NCBI GenBank assembly: GCA_037447655.1 | Contig: JBBHKE010001220.1 | Span: 62,001-126,000 of the forward strand | Source: Zygnema cylindricum | Taxonomy: Eukaryota > Streptophyta > Zygnematophyceae > Zygnematales > Zygnemataceae | Direction: 5' to 3' | Length of the DNA stretch: 64,000 bases | In this document: positions 1 through 11,398 of the stretch, piece by piece | Layout of the letters: each line of letters opens with the position of its first letter | Position numbering within the stretch: position 1 is the stretch's first letter | Program-made: the position numbers and the translations under genes | The notes under the pieces: model-generated | What the model saw: only the letters and a program-made list of their open reading frames with translations | What the model was told of the DNA's origin: nothing | Databases searched by the model: none

Positions 1-2539
1 TTTTCAAGCATGTTCCCTATTGCTTCCTTTTGAGTCAATCTTATAATTTTTTTTTTTCGGTCTCTCTCTACTTGAATTCCCAAAATATATTTTGCTTCCC
101 CCATATCATTCATTTCAAATATTCCCTTAAGATCGGTTTTCAGTTTATTAATTTTTTCCATTGATTTACTTAAAACAAGCAAATCATAAACATATATTGG
201 AATAAATATAACACCTTCCTCATCTTCAAAAACATAGATTGAGTGATCTGAACTGATCTGGATATATCCCAGACACGTAAGAAACTCATCAAGCTTCTTA
301 TTCCACTGTCGAAGCGCCTGTTTCAAACCATAGAGAGATTTAATCAGTCGGCATACCTTGCTCTCCTCTCCTTCCTCCACAAATCTTTCGGGTTGTCGCA
401 TGAAGATCTCCTCTTCCAATTCTCCATGGAAAAATGTTGTCTTCATGTCCATCTGGTGCACCTCCATGTCTTCCCCTGCTGCCAGACTGAGAAGTATGCG
501 GACAAAGGGAAATCAGGCGACCGGGGCAAAGGTTTCCTCGTAGTCAATTCTCTCATTTTGGGTAAATCCCTTTGCCACTAATTGGGCCTTGTAGCGCTTA
601 ATTGTGTTATCTGGGTTCAGTTTGAATTTGGAAAACTCACTTAGAACCGATTGGTTTTGGGTAATGCGGACAATCCACCAGCTCTGAAGTATTGGCTGCC
701 ATAATTGAGGCCATCTCCTCATTGATGGCTGTCTTCCACCGGTTTTTTTTCTGGACAAGTCATCGCCTCTCCCTAAGTCTGAGGTTCATCTTGATGAGAT
801 AGTTTTGTTACCTTGTTATTAACCTATTTTTCTTGCAATCTTTTGCTACTTCTCCTTCCCCCCTCAAAATCTGAGGCTGAAATAGATGGTTCTCGTGGAT
901 TCTTTCGAACAATCTCAGTTTCTCCCCTATCCTTTGATTTTTAATCAATTTCGACCACGTCTTCCGCGTCAGGTAGAGTTGTCACTGGAGTTTGCGCAGC
1001 CGAGTCCTTCTCTGTCTGATTTGTACTTGCAAGAATGTCATCTTCTCTAAAACCTGGATAGTTAGGAAGCTCAAAGTCAACGGAATTTTCTGACTCAAAT
1101 CTGATTTTTACTGACTTTGTATACTTGAAGGGATCCACAGACTTTCCTTCATCCATAACTACTAGATGCTTTACTAAGATTATATCTTCCCTTTTTAGAT
1201 CGTAAACTCTATATCCTTTAACATCCTCATCATATCCTAATAAGTATCCCGATTTTCCTTTAGGATCTTGCTTCCAATTAGACCGATCTGTATCTAGACT
1301 GAATACTTGACTGCCGAAAACCTTTAAGTGAGATATGTCTGGTTTTCGGCATGTCCATCTCTCATAATGTGTTTGATCTTTTATAGCTGAAGTAAGAACT
1401 CTATTTTTGAGGTAATTAGCACAGTTCATTGCTTCTGCCCAAAACCTTTTTCCTGTTTTATTATCTGATAACATACTTCTAGCACTATCACTTAGTGTTA
1501 TATTTAACCTTTCAGCAACCCCATTTAGAAGTATACTCTCCACCATTGTCACTCCTTACTCTCTTGATTGGAGTTTCATGGAGTTTTTCGCTCCATGCTT
1601 TATATTGTTTGAAACAATCCTGAGCTTCTGACTTGTTTTTCAAAAAATACACCTTGGAATACCGAGACCAATCATCAATGATAGTCATCATAAATCTCTT
1701 CCCCCCCGGTGAGGGCACTCTAGCCGGTCCCCATATATCTGTGTGTACTAGATCTAGAATTTTTTCTCGCTTATAGGTGGCTGTTTTGGGAAAGGGTAAT
1801 CTGTGTGCTTTACCTTGAGCACATCCACTACAATCACTTATGTTATCACTCTCACTGAATTGAATCCCTTCCACCACTCCCATCTTTTTCATCTCTCTTG
1901 ACTTATCTAGATTCACATGCCCAAGCCTCTTATGCCACATCATAATATCATGAACACCAGCATAATAAAGTTTCTTTGTTTCATTACTTAATATCAGCCT
2001 AAACATCCCTGGCTACCTTTCTCAGCAATGAAATAGACATCCTCCTCAAAACTAGCAGTAAAGACTCCTTCCCTAGTGCTAGTAAAAAAACCCTTATCAT
2101 CTAATACAGATGTAGAGATGAGGTTTTTGTTCAGCTCTGGAATAAACAAAACATCGGAGAATGTTACTATGGATGTCTTTCCTTCTACTAACACTTTCAA
2201 ATCTACCGATCTTACAAGAGTAGTAGTGACTATCCTCCCATCCCCGTACTCTATCTCTACGGTGGGAATCTTTCTTTTCTTAGTGAACAAGTGCTTATCC
2301 TTACACATGTGCATGGAGGCACTTGAATCTATAATCCAGCCTGGTTCACCTTTCAATGCACCGTAAGCACTTTTATGCCTTTGTGGAATTTCGACCTCGT
2401 TTTTCGCCTCCAACTCCTCATCTAATATAAGCTCATCGTCCTCGTCCTCAGAATCCGCCTCATGTACCTGTGTCAAAAGGGCCTTTTTCTTTCCTCTCGG
2501 GGTTCCAACGGCTTGCCCCTCCTTTATCTAAAGCTTGGT
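1..2539 (-). pseudogene. pol remnant of element A (protease, integrase, reverse transcriptase)
   Basis: Protease lies near 2330 with IIDSSAS in place of the usual D-S/T-G, so the catalytic glycine is replaced by serine. Integrase follows: zinc-finger region WHKRLGHV...CSGCAQGKAH, then DIWGP and RSDNGGEY, broken near 1550 where about 25 residues between GGEY and NGVAERLN are deleted. The linker is at 941-1200. RT covers 1-900 with frameshifts; AKGFTQ is readable near 560. The RT catalytic YVDD reads YVYD near 190, a loss of the first aspartate. No active polyprotein can be made from this copy. RNase H would lie outside the window. Confidence 0.85.
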
Positions 2540-3445
2540 TAGCTTAGTGCACTCTGCCATATAGTGCCCCGGTTTCTTACAATAATGACATAAACCTTTG
2601 GGAGCCCTTGGTCCGAACTCGTCGGTCTGATTTTTCTACTCCCACCCTCATAGTTTCCAACCGGTTTCCGAAATCCTTGTTTCTCGAATTGGTCGCAGTT
2701 GCCAGGGCTTGCCCACTCTTTCTTCCCCTTCAGATCTCAATCGTATTCTCCCAAACGAGAATCATCCCCACCATTGAGTTCCATATCCACCTTGAGTCCA
2801 GCAAGTCCTGCCCACGGTTGACTATGTTCTCGAACTCATCGGGTAGCTTCATCAGTAAACAGTTAACCTTTTCTTTTTCACTAAAAAATTTTCCCTCGCT
2901 CTCTAGCTCCATGAAGAGTGTAGCAAGCTCATTGCAAAAATCCAACATCTTCCCCCCTTTGTATACATACTCCTTAACTTTCTGATCAGCAAATTATTGT
3001 TGCTGAATCGTACCACTTCGGTACATCATGAGAGCCATCCAAAGATCAGATGCCCTTTCTACCTGCAAATGAGAACATACAAATCCTTGAGTAAGATGGC
3101 GGGGGATGAAGTGCTTTGCCGCCATATTGTTGAAGTCCCAGGTATCAGTATCATTCTCCTCGATCCTCGGTGTGGTCGTCTCCTTCTCCGTTCCTTTCTC
3201 CACCACCTTTTCTTCCTTTGTCTCCTCTGTTGAAGATGGATCTGCTTTCATTGTGAATCTGCTTCCTCCAAACACTAGAGGGATTCCAAGACTCGATAGA
3301 CGCCCCACTCGTCCATCACTATCCCCCAAAACCTTTTCTCACATAGAGCTCCAATCATCATACTTTCTCAGTATATGAAGCCAGATCCATTAAACATTGG
3401 TACCCTATAGGGTGGGCCCATAACTTTAAAATCTGAGACCTCCAT
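2540..3445 (-). pseudogene. gag remnant of element A
   Basis: The start codon (3443-3445) lies inside the LTR and is followed by the conserved V-M-G-P-P segment. The frame is broken early: TGA stands where relatives have tryptophan in GFIYWES, and a frameshift follows. The capsid-like region then reads from 3329 to 2994 and from 2948 to 2730. A CCHC zinc knuckle (CHYCKKPGHYMAEC) is readable around 2560-2600. Gag forms the retrotransposon particle and its knuckle binds RNA. Non-functional here. Confidence 0.85.
3411..3424 (-). other. Primer-binding site of element A (half tRNA-iMet type)
   Basis: Minus-strand GTTATGGGCCCACC is complementary to the anticodon arm of plant initiator tRNA-Met. 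It lies between the LTR end and the rest of gag and is itself gag coding sequence (V-M-G-P-P). Confidence 0.7.
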
Positions 3446-4495
3446 AAGTCCTCAGAGTGGACAGCTTCCAAGAAGCCTCTAGGATAACCCTGACCCCTTT
3501 GTGTTTCAGAAACAATAACTGCCACCTTGGCAAATAAAAACTTTGATCACCTTCACCCCTGTAAATGCAAGACTCCCTTGAGTGGATAGCAAAAATAATC
3601 TTTGAATTTGCTCCCTCTGAGCAGTAAATTATGGGGGGTCAAAGTTGACCTTTTGTACAGAAGCTCTCTGGGAGAGAGGGTCCTATCTACAAATTTTTCT
3701 AAGTCATATCTCTCTCACAAACTCTATCTACTGATGTACGGAACCAATCATATTCCTCTTCTGTACACAAAAGTACAGCTGCCGGTGTACTTTTTGTACG
3801 GATACTGTACGACATGGCCTAAATGTCGACCCGTGGTATATCCAGATTTGCTCCCTTAATCCCCAGAGATGCCGCGATCCAATGGTATTCTGCCATGTGT
3901 CATCCGATGTGGCGATGACCAAAAACCGACGAAATCCTCTTCCGCGAACTCGACATTCATTTCGGCTGTCTGATTAAATGCAGATTTAATCGTAGCCGTA
4001 ATAAATACATGCGCGGTATTCGTTTCGCTATCGAAACAAATGCGCGGTACTTGTTTCCTATCTGTACTGTAACCTGTACTTCTACATAACTGACTCTATG
4101 TATTCCGTAAGGAGTTCTCGTTAAATGAATTTGTCAGCGTTGTAATGTTAATGTAATTATCAAATACATTGTATTCTAACATTAGTCATAGGCTAAATGG
4201 ATAGAGCTACCAGCTACCGTCGGCTTTCACGGCCGATAGGTACCAGGATCGAATCATGGGCTAGACAGCTTTCTTTTTAGTAAATCAATTAAATTACTAC
4301 CGTAAATCAACTAAACTACTACCCGTAAATCTTAAGATAGCATAGGCAGCCATGGCTCTAGCTTCATCTCCGACTTTCAGTGACTGCAACAAGTGTGGGA
4401 GTTGAAGAGAGAAGATAGAGGAAGACTGCCTTGGCTTCTTTTCTTCATTTTTAATTTAGACCTAGAATATACTAAACAAACCATCAATTTCTACA
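3426..4495 (-). repeat. 5' LTR of element A
   Basis: About 1.07 kb. On the minus strand it starts TGTAGAAATTG and ends next to the primer-binding site at 3424; the terminal TG/CA at the gag side is mutated (plus strand reads TT). It holds a GTAC cluster at 3734-3812, a CCAAT-type box, an ACGTG-like core near 3895, a tRNA-like segment near 4190-4265 and the conserved LTR motif at 4377-4395. Confidence 0.8.
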
Positions 4496-4733
4496 GGTCG
4501 GGCGGTTGCGGTCGTTTGATTCACCAAGAAAAAAAAATGGTCGGTTACGGTCGGTTAACAAAAAAATGAAAATTTTGTACTGTCCATACAATCGAACAAT
4601 ATTGTATTTTGTACTCTTTGGTATCGCGGAAGTACGTTTCATCATGATTAGTGTCGCAAATTTGGCACAATAGTAACAATATTCATTTTCACAAATCTTA
4701 GGGAACGCGACAAAGCGTCTCAAATTTGACACG

Positions 4734-5293
4734 GTACCGCCAATGGCTATTAGCGTAGTGTACGCTAATTCCGTCCTGTTTTTTTTTTATTCTCCAATAG
4801 CGTAGCTTATTCTATTTTTTTCAATACGCCATTTAGGTTTATGTTCCAAGTACCTCACAAAACGAAAGTTCGTTGTCGTTTAAAAAGTGTGGTGTACGGT
4901 ACGTGTCAGACCTTACATAATTGTACCTTTTTAAGTGAAAAAATATATTTAATGAGTTTTAGTAACCGCGGACGCATGAGAATATGCGCTCTAAAAAAGG
5001 GATAAAATCGGGTTGTCAAATATCACTATCGCATATATTTGTCCAGCAACCACGTTTCGACTGTGTGAACGTACGATTTATGTACCATTTGTCAAATTAT
5101 GTACAAATACCTATATTAGTGTAAGCATGTTTGCGACCAACATTTACTTTTTTCAAAGACCCAATTTATAATTATTAAACAATTAGAATGTATGTTTTTT
5201 TTCAAAATTTTCAAATTCTTAATTAGCGTAAGCCACGGTAATTATTCATATAAGCTACAAAAACTTCTACGCTAATAGCGATTGGCGGTGTAG
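4734..5293. mobile_element. Small inverted-repeat element (MITE-like)
   Basis: The left end reads CCGCCAATGGCTATTAGCG and the right end is its near-perfect inverse (CGCTAATAGCGATTGGCGG), with about 22 of 23 positions matching. The interior is AT-rich with no coding potential. The same right-end sequence recurs at 29185-29200 and 30614-30629, so it is a repeat family. No clear target duplication; superfamily not assigned. Flanking DNA (4496-4733, 5294-5640) has short direct repeats of CGGTCGGTTA type and no gene. Confidence 0.55.
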
Positions 5294-5639
5294 TACACTA
5301 TTCATTTCACAAATCTTAGGGCACGCGACAAAGCGTCGCAAATCTGACACGGTAATACACTATTTATTTCGCAAATCCTAGGGAACGCGACAAATCGTAA
5401 TTATTGGCTTATTCATACATCGTACATTAGTTAATTTTGTACTTTTTCAGTTACGAGCGGGCACGGTTAGTCGTGAGAAATTGAGTTTCGGTTAACTTTT
5501 ATTTTCGTAAACGCCGGTCGGTTAACGGTTAACAATTTAGGAGCGTGACATAACCCGGTCGGGCGTTGGTTACTCACATTTTGAAAAATAAAAAACGGTC
5601 GGTTTCGGTTATGTAAAATTTTGACTTTTGCGACCTCTT

Positions 5640-6064
5640 GATATACATTCAAAAATAAAACCGAAAACACAAAACATATCTCGTTACGCACTTTTATCAC
5701 ACTATTTTTGTTGGCGCCCATTAGTTACACTATTTTTGGCAACGCTCATTCGTCACGCGAAAAACAAGAACCCTGAAAAAATGAGCTGGTATCTGACAAG
5801 GGATCTGCAAAGGTACAAAAGTTGTGTTGCGCGATGACCTGGTATGCACGTACATGGTACGCAAATGAAGAGTTTCAGTCGGTGTGAAAATCATTGATGA
5901 TTTTCAATATCTGATATTAGATTACATGTTACCACTAAATTGCAAACATGTGATTACAGACTCTGCGCGATAGAACATCGTTCAAAATGTACAGTAGCAT
6001 CCTGTAATGTTGTTCGTACAATTACAGAATTCACTGATGGAACTTCACCATTATAATTGATAAA
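5640..6064. repeat. Dispersed repeat R1, copy 1
   Basis: Non-coding block that matches 8740-9085 plus 9943-10062 in the same orientation. It is the uninterrupted version and therefore shows the empty site for the insertion at 9086-9942. Confidence 0.7.
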
Positions 6065-6410
6065 GGGAATTGCTAATCGCAGAGACCATTTTTGCTGCGC
6101 GCATGTAGTTGTCAGAAATTGTACATTTGGAGTACATTTTCGTACAAGCTACGTACCTTTAAGTTTAGATTTGACGGTCAATCCGTCAAACAACTTTGAC
6201 TGGCGAAATGTTGTAACGGCGGTTAGAAAAGTGTCCCGGTTGCGAACGTCGACCGTCATAAAAAAAAAAAAAAATCACACGGCCGGCGCAAGTTTACTGT
6301 AACAGAACTGCGGCAACCACATATAAATAAAAATGGCTGCGCGCAGGTAGTTTCTCACTTCACGTGAGCTCCACACACCGACATTTGACTTACGCACTTA
6401 GCCGCAAAAA
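6065..6410 (+). repeat. Mutator-like terminal repeat fragment
   Basis: Starts GGGAATTGCTAATCGCAG and is homologous over its length to the left arm of the long-inverted-repeat element at 26149 and, inverted, to its right arm at 27945-28221. Only one arm is present before the assembly gap. Confidence 0.6.
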
Positions 6411-6451
6411 TATAGGGCGTGTTCCCATGTGTTCAAGTAAGGGTTTTTTTC
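6411..6451 (+). mobile_element. Truncated Harbinger-like end
   Basis: GGGCGTGTTCCCATGTG followed by AAGTAAGGGTTTTTT resembles the left ends of the elements at 10229 and 30762. The rest is lost in the adjoining gap. Confidence 0.45.
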
Positions 6452-6461
6452 NNNNNNNNNN
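6452..6461. other. Assembly gap (10 N)
   Basis: Ten undetermined bases. The repeat types on the two sides differ, so real sequence of unknown length may be missing. Confidence 1.
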
Positions 6462-6519
6462 AGAGGTCTAGTACGGTGCAGTGTTTTGCGGTTTCACTGG
6501 TGAGGCCCTAAAGCCGCTA

Positions 6520-7037
6520 CTACACGCGGCGAAATCCCGGAGTGGTCACTTTGGCGTTTTGTGACGTGGCATGATCTGGAGACACGTGGAGAGATGACAT
6601 TCGGTCATAGGAATTCTGAGGAACGTACGGACAAGTGAAAAGCGGACACGCGTCCACTTAATAGCCTTGTTGTACATATGCCGTACAAAAGGTACATCGA
6701 CAGTAGTACTTTTGTGTACGATACAGTAATCTGATTGGTCCGTACTTCAGTAGATAAGAGTTATTAGAGAGAATCAGGACTTAGAAAATTTTGGTAGGTA
6801 GTCACCTCTCCCTTTGAGAGTTTGTACAAATTGGCATTTTTACTGCCTCATAACTTATCGGCTGGTTGGCCGTTTTCAGTGATTCTTTTTGCTACGGACT
6901 CAAGGGAGTCCAGGCTGCACAGGGGTGCAGTCAAATTGTCAGTTTGCCTTCTTGGGCAGAAGTGGTCGTGGCTTAAAGTGGGTGAGTTAAATACTATCTA
7001 GAGGCTTCCTGTATTCTGTAGTCCAATGGAGGACACA
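6520..7037 (+). repeat. Inverted fragment of an LTR4-type LTR
   Basis: This is the plus-strand version of the gag-proximal half of the LTR seen at 35533-36517. It ends with CCAATGGAGGACACA, the LTR terminus. It sits head-to-head with minus-strand LTR fragments that follow. 6462-6519 shows nothing recognisable. Confidence 0.65.
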
Positions 7038-7680
7038 GAATTGCATCGGAGTACTTTCTGTACGGACAGTGTACAACGTCGCCATAATGCGACATTTGTC
7101 GCATCCATATTTTTTGTCTTTTGTTCCGGAGTTTTCGTAAACCCATATGATGTTGCCACGTGTCATCCTGAGTGGCGGAGTCCGCAAAACGTGAAACTGT
7201 CCTTTCCGTGAAGTTGGCGCTAAGCACGGCCGTCCGATTTATATCGGTATTTAATACGGACCGTCGAAACAAATGTCCGTCTATTTGTTTCGTCCGGTAC
7301 TAATAGTACAACTGTTTCTATTTCCTATAAACCGTAATCTAGTTAAATGGAAAAACCTACGTGTACATGTTTAAATACGTATCAATCCCAATATACCATA
7401 GCAGTTGTCCTAGACTAAACATACAAAGCTACCGGCTACAAGTGAGTTGACGGACGGCAGGGACCAGGATCAATTCTTGGGTCCGTCAAGTACATTTTGG
7501 TAAATCTACCTAATTCACCCCATGTCTTCTCTAGTGAGATTATGTAGCCATGGCTCTAGCTCCTTATCCAGCCTTCAGTGACTACGACAAGTGTGGGGGC
7601 TTGGAGAGGGGAGTTAGAGGCAGACTGCCTTTGCTCTTTTCTATCCTAATACTGACCTAGAAAATACTCAAATTTCAACA
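7038..7680 (-). repeat. LTR2-type LTR fragment
   Basis: Resembles the outer part of the element F LTR: GTAC cluster, tRNA-like hairpin at 7447-7489, conserved motif at 7574-7592 and terminal CAACA at 7676-7680. The gag-proximal part is missing. No coding sequence is attached. Confidence 0.7.
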
Positions 7681-8266
7681 ATTCCCCGGAATTCTCACGA
7701 CCGAATGTTTTCTCTCCACGTGGCGCTAGGTCATGCCACGTTCGAAAAGTACCAAAGTGACCATTTCGGGATCTCGGCGGCGATATGTGCTATTGGATCA
7801 AAAATCGACATTTAATGTTAGCCGTCGAAACAAATGTCCGATTCATTTGTTTCGTGCCGGATCAAGTTCGCAATATATATTAACTAGTTTTATTTCCCCT
7901 CGTTTGTAATTCCATTAATCGGATTAAAGATCATAACACATTTGAAGTAATTATCACACCCTATATAATTTAACGAACTCCTACGACAGACCGGTTAGAG
8001 CTGACAGCTACGCCTCGCTCTCCTAGTCGGAGGTTCGAGTCTTGCTGGACTCAACCTTTTGTTCAGAGTGACTTATATCACTCTTCAGTCATGTCTATGG
8101 AGCAGAGGCAGCCGTGGCTCCACTACTCTCTCTCTCTCTTTCAGTGACTACAACAAGTATAGGGAATAGAGGAAAGAGGTGGAGGCAGATTGCCTGCGTT
8201 TTTCTTTCTTTTTCTACTAAGCTATTAAGACCTAGAAAATACTCCATAAATCTTGTGATTTCAACA
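7681..8266 (-). repeat. LTR4-type LTR fragment
   Basis: Outer half of the LTR type at 35533-36517, ending in CAACA at 8262-8266. It has a tRNA-like B-box segment (GGTTCGAGTC) near 8030 and the conserved motif near 8140. Confidence 0.65.
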
Positions 8267-8372
8267 CTTCTAAACGTTGAAACACTCTTTGACCCACGCT
8301 TTCTTAAATTTCTCAATTTATAACTAGTTTTACCCCAAAAACATTTTTGAATATAAATTGAAAATAATAATT

Positions 8373-8406
<34 letters not shown>

Positions 8407-8739
8407 TTCTCTTTTTATCTTTTTAGCATTTTATCCCCTTTTTTTTTCTCTGACTTAGGATTGAAGTTCCATTGGACGAAAAGTGAGGTGTAAAGTTGTT
8501 TACAAATATTCAGACCTCTCCGTATTATTTCGTACCACTTATATTGTTTTTACCCACGAACAACATTACAGAGAATCTTGTCAATATTCTCCGAAGGTCT
8601 AGGAGGTAGCAATGACTGTCGCATATTTTTTCACGAAGCATTCGCTTCAAAAGTTAAAAAAATGAGCCGCGACATGTTGGATAATGAGCATACCTGTCGA
8701 CGTCAACCAACGGATATCAAAAAATTTCGCACATGATAT
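8267..8739. other. AT-rich spacer with an (AT)n microsatellite
   Basis: Holds an (AT)n run at about 8378-8406. I see no gene or further repeat in the rest. Confidence 0.7.
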
Positions 8740-10062
8740 ATATTTTAAAAAATACAACCGAAAACACAAAATATATCTCGTAACGAACTTTTATCACGCT
8801 ATTTTTGTTGGCGCTCATTAGTCACACTATTTTTGGCAACGCTCATTCGTCACGCGAAAAAGAGGAACCCCGAAAAAATGAGCTGGTATTTGACAAGGGA
8901 TATGCAAAGGGTACAAAAGTTGTGTTGCATGATGACCTGGTACGCACGTACATGGTATGCAAATGAAGATTTTCAGTCAGTGTGAAAATCATTGACGATT
9001 TGCAATATCTGATCTTAGATTACGTGATACCACTAAATTGTGAACATGTGATTACAGACTCTGCGTGATAGAACATGGTTGAAAACATTGTTCAAAAGTA
9101 GGCTTTTCTATTGTAGGCCTTCTATAGGCGCCTTTATCGTAAGTTGTGCTATGGGTTTTCATGTGATCTTCTTAAATCGCTACTTTGATCAGCGACCGTC
9201 CGATCGTCCAAAATCTGACGATACTCCTATCGTAAGTTGTGATATGGGCTTTTCATGTGATCTTCTTAGATCGCTATTTTTAGATGCATCAACCGGATTG
9301 TCCAATTTGACGGTTTAAATAACAAACCTCACAAATATTTTTGATCTCATATTAAAATTTAGCATGATTTATTCTTTATTGAACGATGCTCATTATTGAT
9401 CAATACATTTTGCGTCATATAATATAGCTTTTAAGGGTATATTGGTATCGATAAGGGTATTTGGGCATACTTTCACGCATTCAAAACATAGTTCAAAAGT
9501 AGGAGAAAGTACAACCATAAAATATGCTTATTGTACGAAAAAAATACAATATACCCTTATGACCCATGTTGTATTGGCCGCAAAATGAAATAAAATAGTA
9601 ACAGGGTTGAGTTGCACATCGTTCGATAGAGAATTAAACGTCATGTCTAAATTTTGAAAAACATTCGGACAAAAAATCATTTTTCTGTGAGTTTTGAGGT
9701 ATTTTTTATTTAAACCGTTAGATTTGGACGATCGGACGGTCGCTGATCAAAGTAACGACTTAAGAAGGTCACATGAAAATCCCATAACACAACTTATGAT
9801 AGGACTGTCGTCAGATTCGGATGATCGGACGGTCGATGATCAAAGTAGCGATCTAAGAATATCACATGAAAAGCCCATAAAACAACTTACGATAAATGCG
9901 CCGACAAAAGGCCTACAATTGAAACGCCTACTTTTGAACTTTGGTTCAAAATGTACAGTAGCATCTTGTAATGTTGGTCGTACAATTACAATGTTGGCCG
10001 TACAATTACAGAATTTACTGATGGACCTTCACCATTATAATTGATAAAAGGGAATTGATAAA
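8740..10062. repeat. Dispersed repeat R1, copy 2, split by an insertion
   Basis: 8740-9085 and 9943-10062 together match 5640-6064. The intervening 857 bp is a separate inserted element. Confidence 0.7.
9086..9942. mobile_element. Mutator-like non-autonomous DNA transposon
   Basis: About 857 bp. Ends carry GTTCAAAAGTAGGC (9090-9103) and its inverse (9926-9939), within longer imperfect inverted arms of roughly 200 bp that include GATCGGACGGTCG-type blocks. It is flanked by GGTTGAAAA (9077-9085) and GGTTCAAAA (9943-9951), a 9-bp target duplication with one mismatch. The empty site is visible at 5985-5995. A 9-bp duplication with long arms is typical of Mutator-like elements. No transposase is encoded. 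Confidence 0.7.
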
Positions 10063-10064
10063 AA

Positions 10065-10117
10065 GGAATTGATCATGACTGTGAGCTACCAAAACAGTCA
10101 CTGCCATGATCAATTCC
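10065..10117. repeat. Perfect 13-bp hairpin
   Basis: GGAATTGATCATG (10065-10077) and its inverse (10105-10117) flank a 27-bp loop. It sits next to the R1 repeat and could be a collapsed transposon end. Confidence 0.5.
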
Positions 10118-10228
10118 CTTGATAAAATTACGATAGTTGTAATTTTACATTACAGCAAACTTGAAAAAACGAAACCTAGATTTTAAGGACGTTGAGAGAC
10201 ACGTTGAAACGGCCTTTTTCGCGTCTTA

Positions 10229-10998
10229 GGGTGCGTCTCCATGTGCCTAAATAAGGGTTTTTTTCTGTCGTTTTCCTGTAAAACTTAGAGCCATACCGCG
10301 TAAGTTTCAACCGTACAAACAAATAGAAATAACGAGAAGTACATTTTGCGTCATCATCGAATTTAAGATGTACTACATGTTGTCGTTTTGTGTTCTTCGA
10401 CCCACGGCCACGCCAAAAAACGTCATCTTCAAACTTTTCTATAAAACACAGGGAAGATGTGTTTTAAAACAAAGAATTTTCGAAACACAAATAGAAACAC
10501 GTAGTCGCACCTGTAAAAAATTTCAAAAGGATTCAAGCGACGACGAAAAATGCACGATCCGCTATGTTTTGTCTGTTTGGGATCAGGTACGACAAAGTAT
10601 AGTACACAATTTGTTTGGTTTTGTCCGTTTGCGCTTGGTACGGATTTTATTTCACCAGGGGTCTCAAGATCCGATGCCATTTCACGTCGAGCGGACAAGA
10701 GACGCAAAGGCAAAGTGCATCTCCTTCAACCGTGAAACGGCACAGCCTGGATGGCGGTACGTCTACAATGTCACGAAAAGTCATGTGACGTCACAAGCAG
10801 TACAAAAAATAACGTGCGTCATCACAGATTGTACACTGTCGACAGCCGTCACGGGCATTGTCGACGTATACAATCGTCACGCCCTTAAGTGACAACTTCG
10901 TTTGGTACACATAGGGACACCCGAAATTCGGGTCCGCCGGATCTGCGCTAAAAAAAAAAAGTAAATTCTCTAAGTTTCAAGTACATGGAGACGCACCC
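10229..10998. mobile_element. Harbinger-like non-autonomous element HB1
   Basis: Ends are perfect 16-bp inverted repeats: GGGTGCGTCTCCATGT at 10229-10244 and its inverse at 10983-10998. Flanked by TTA on both sides (10226-10228, 10999-11001), the target size and sequence used by PIF/Harbinger elements. 770 bp; an open frame inside (10368-10892) has no recognisable domain. It ends about 400 bp upstream of the SPX-MFS start codon, so it may bear on that gene's promoter. Confidence 0.75.
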
Positions 10999-11218
10999 TT
11001 AGACACTGTACCCTCCAAATGCCAGAGCGTGAGGTGTTTGCGGAAAAAGACAAAGCCAAAAGTACCGAGGCAATGTCAAAGCTCTGTCGCAAAAGACAAA
11101 GAAAAAATAACCAACACTTTCCGATATTCTGCTCTCACGTAGATACCCTACAGAACTTCTGTACGGCCCTGTGTACGAAACTCTTGTTCTCTTTTCGGGA
11201 AGGCTGCAGCAGTGCAGG

Positions 11219-11226
11219 GAATATTC
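11219..11226. promoter_or_regulatory. P1BS-type phosphate-response site upstream of the SPX-MFS gene
   Basis: GAATATTC fits the P1BS consensus GNATATNC bound by PHR1/PSR1-type MYB-CC factors, and lies within the perfect palindrome GGGAATATTCCC. It is about 175 nt before the ATG at 11399. No convincing TATA box was found in 11002-11398. Confidence 0.4.
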
Positions 11227-11398
11227 CCACAAAAGTCGGTCCCCTAATGCAATTGCTTGCAGTGTTTCTGCATTGCCTAACGTCTCGTCCAGACTGCCTC
11301 ACTCCTGGAGTCTCAGAAAGACAATAGTAATCCTTGGGAATTGTAGCCATCTCGGCCATGCCGTAGTGCCGAACTAGCATATCCGTACGCCGTACGAC

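Larger units (their letters stand above)
1..4495 (-). mobile_element. Copia element A (Ty1/copia LTR retrotransposon, 5' part, decayed)
   Basis: Reading the minus strand, the order is LTR (4495-3426), primer-binding site, gag, protease, integrase and reverse transcriptase, which is the Copia order. The element runs off the window start within the RT region, so its RNase H and 3' LTR are not seen. The coding part is broken by stops, frameshifts and deletions. Closest relative in the window is element D at 44713-48139, which shares the LTR type, gag wording and an unusual protease motif. Confidence 0.9.

Noticed and set aside
10368-10892. 174-codon frame inside HB1
   Set aside because: No domain, lies within a non-autonomous transposon, and related copies HB2 and HB3 do not keep the frame.
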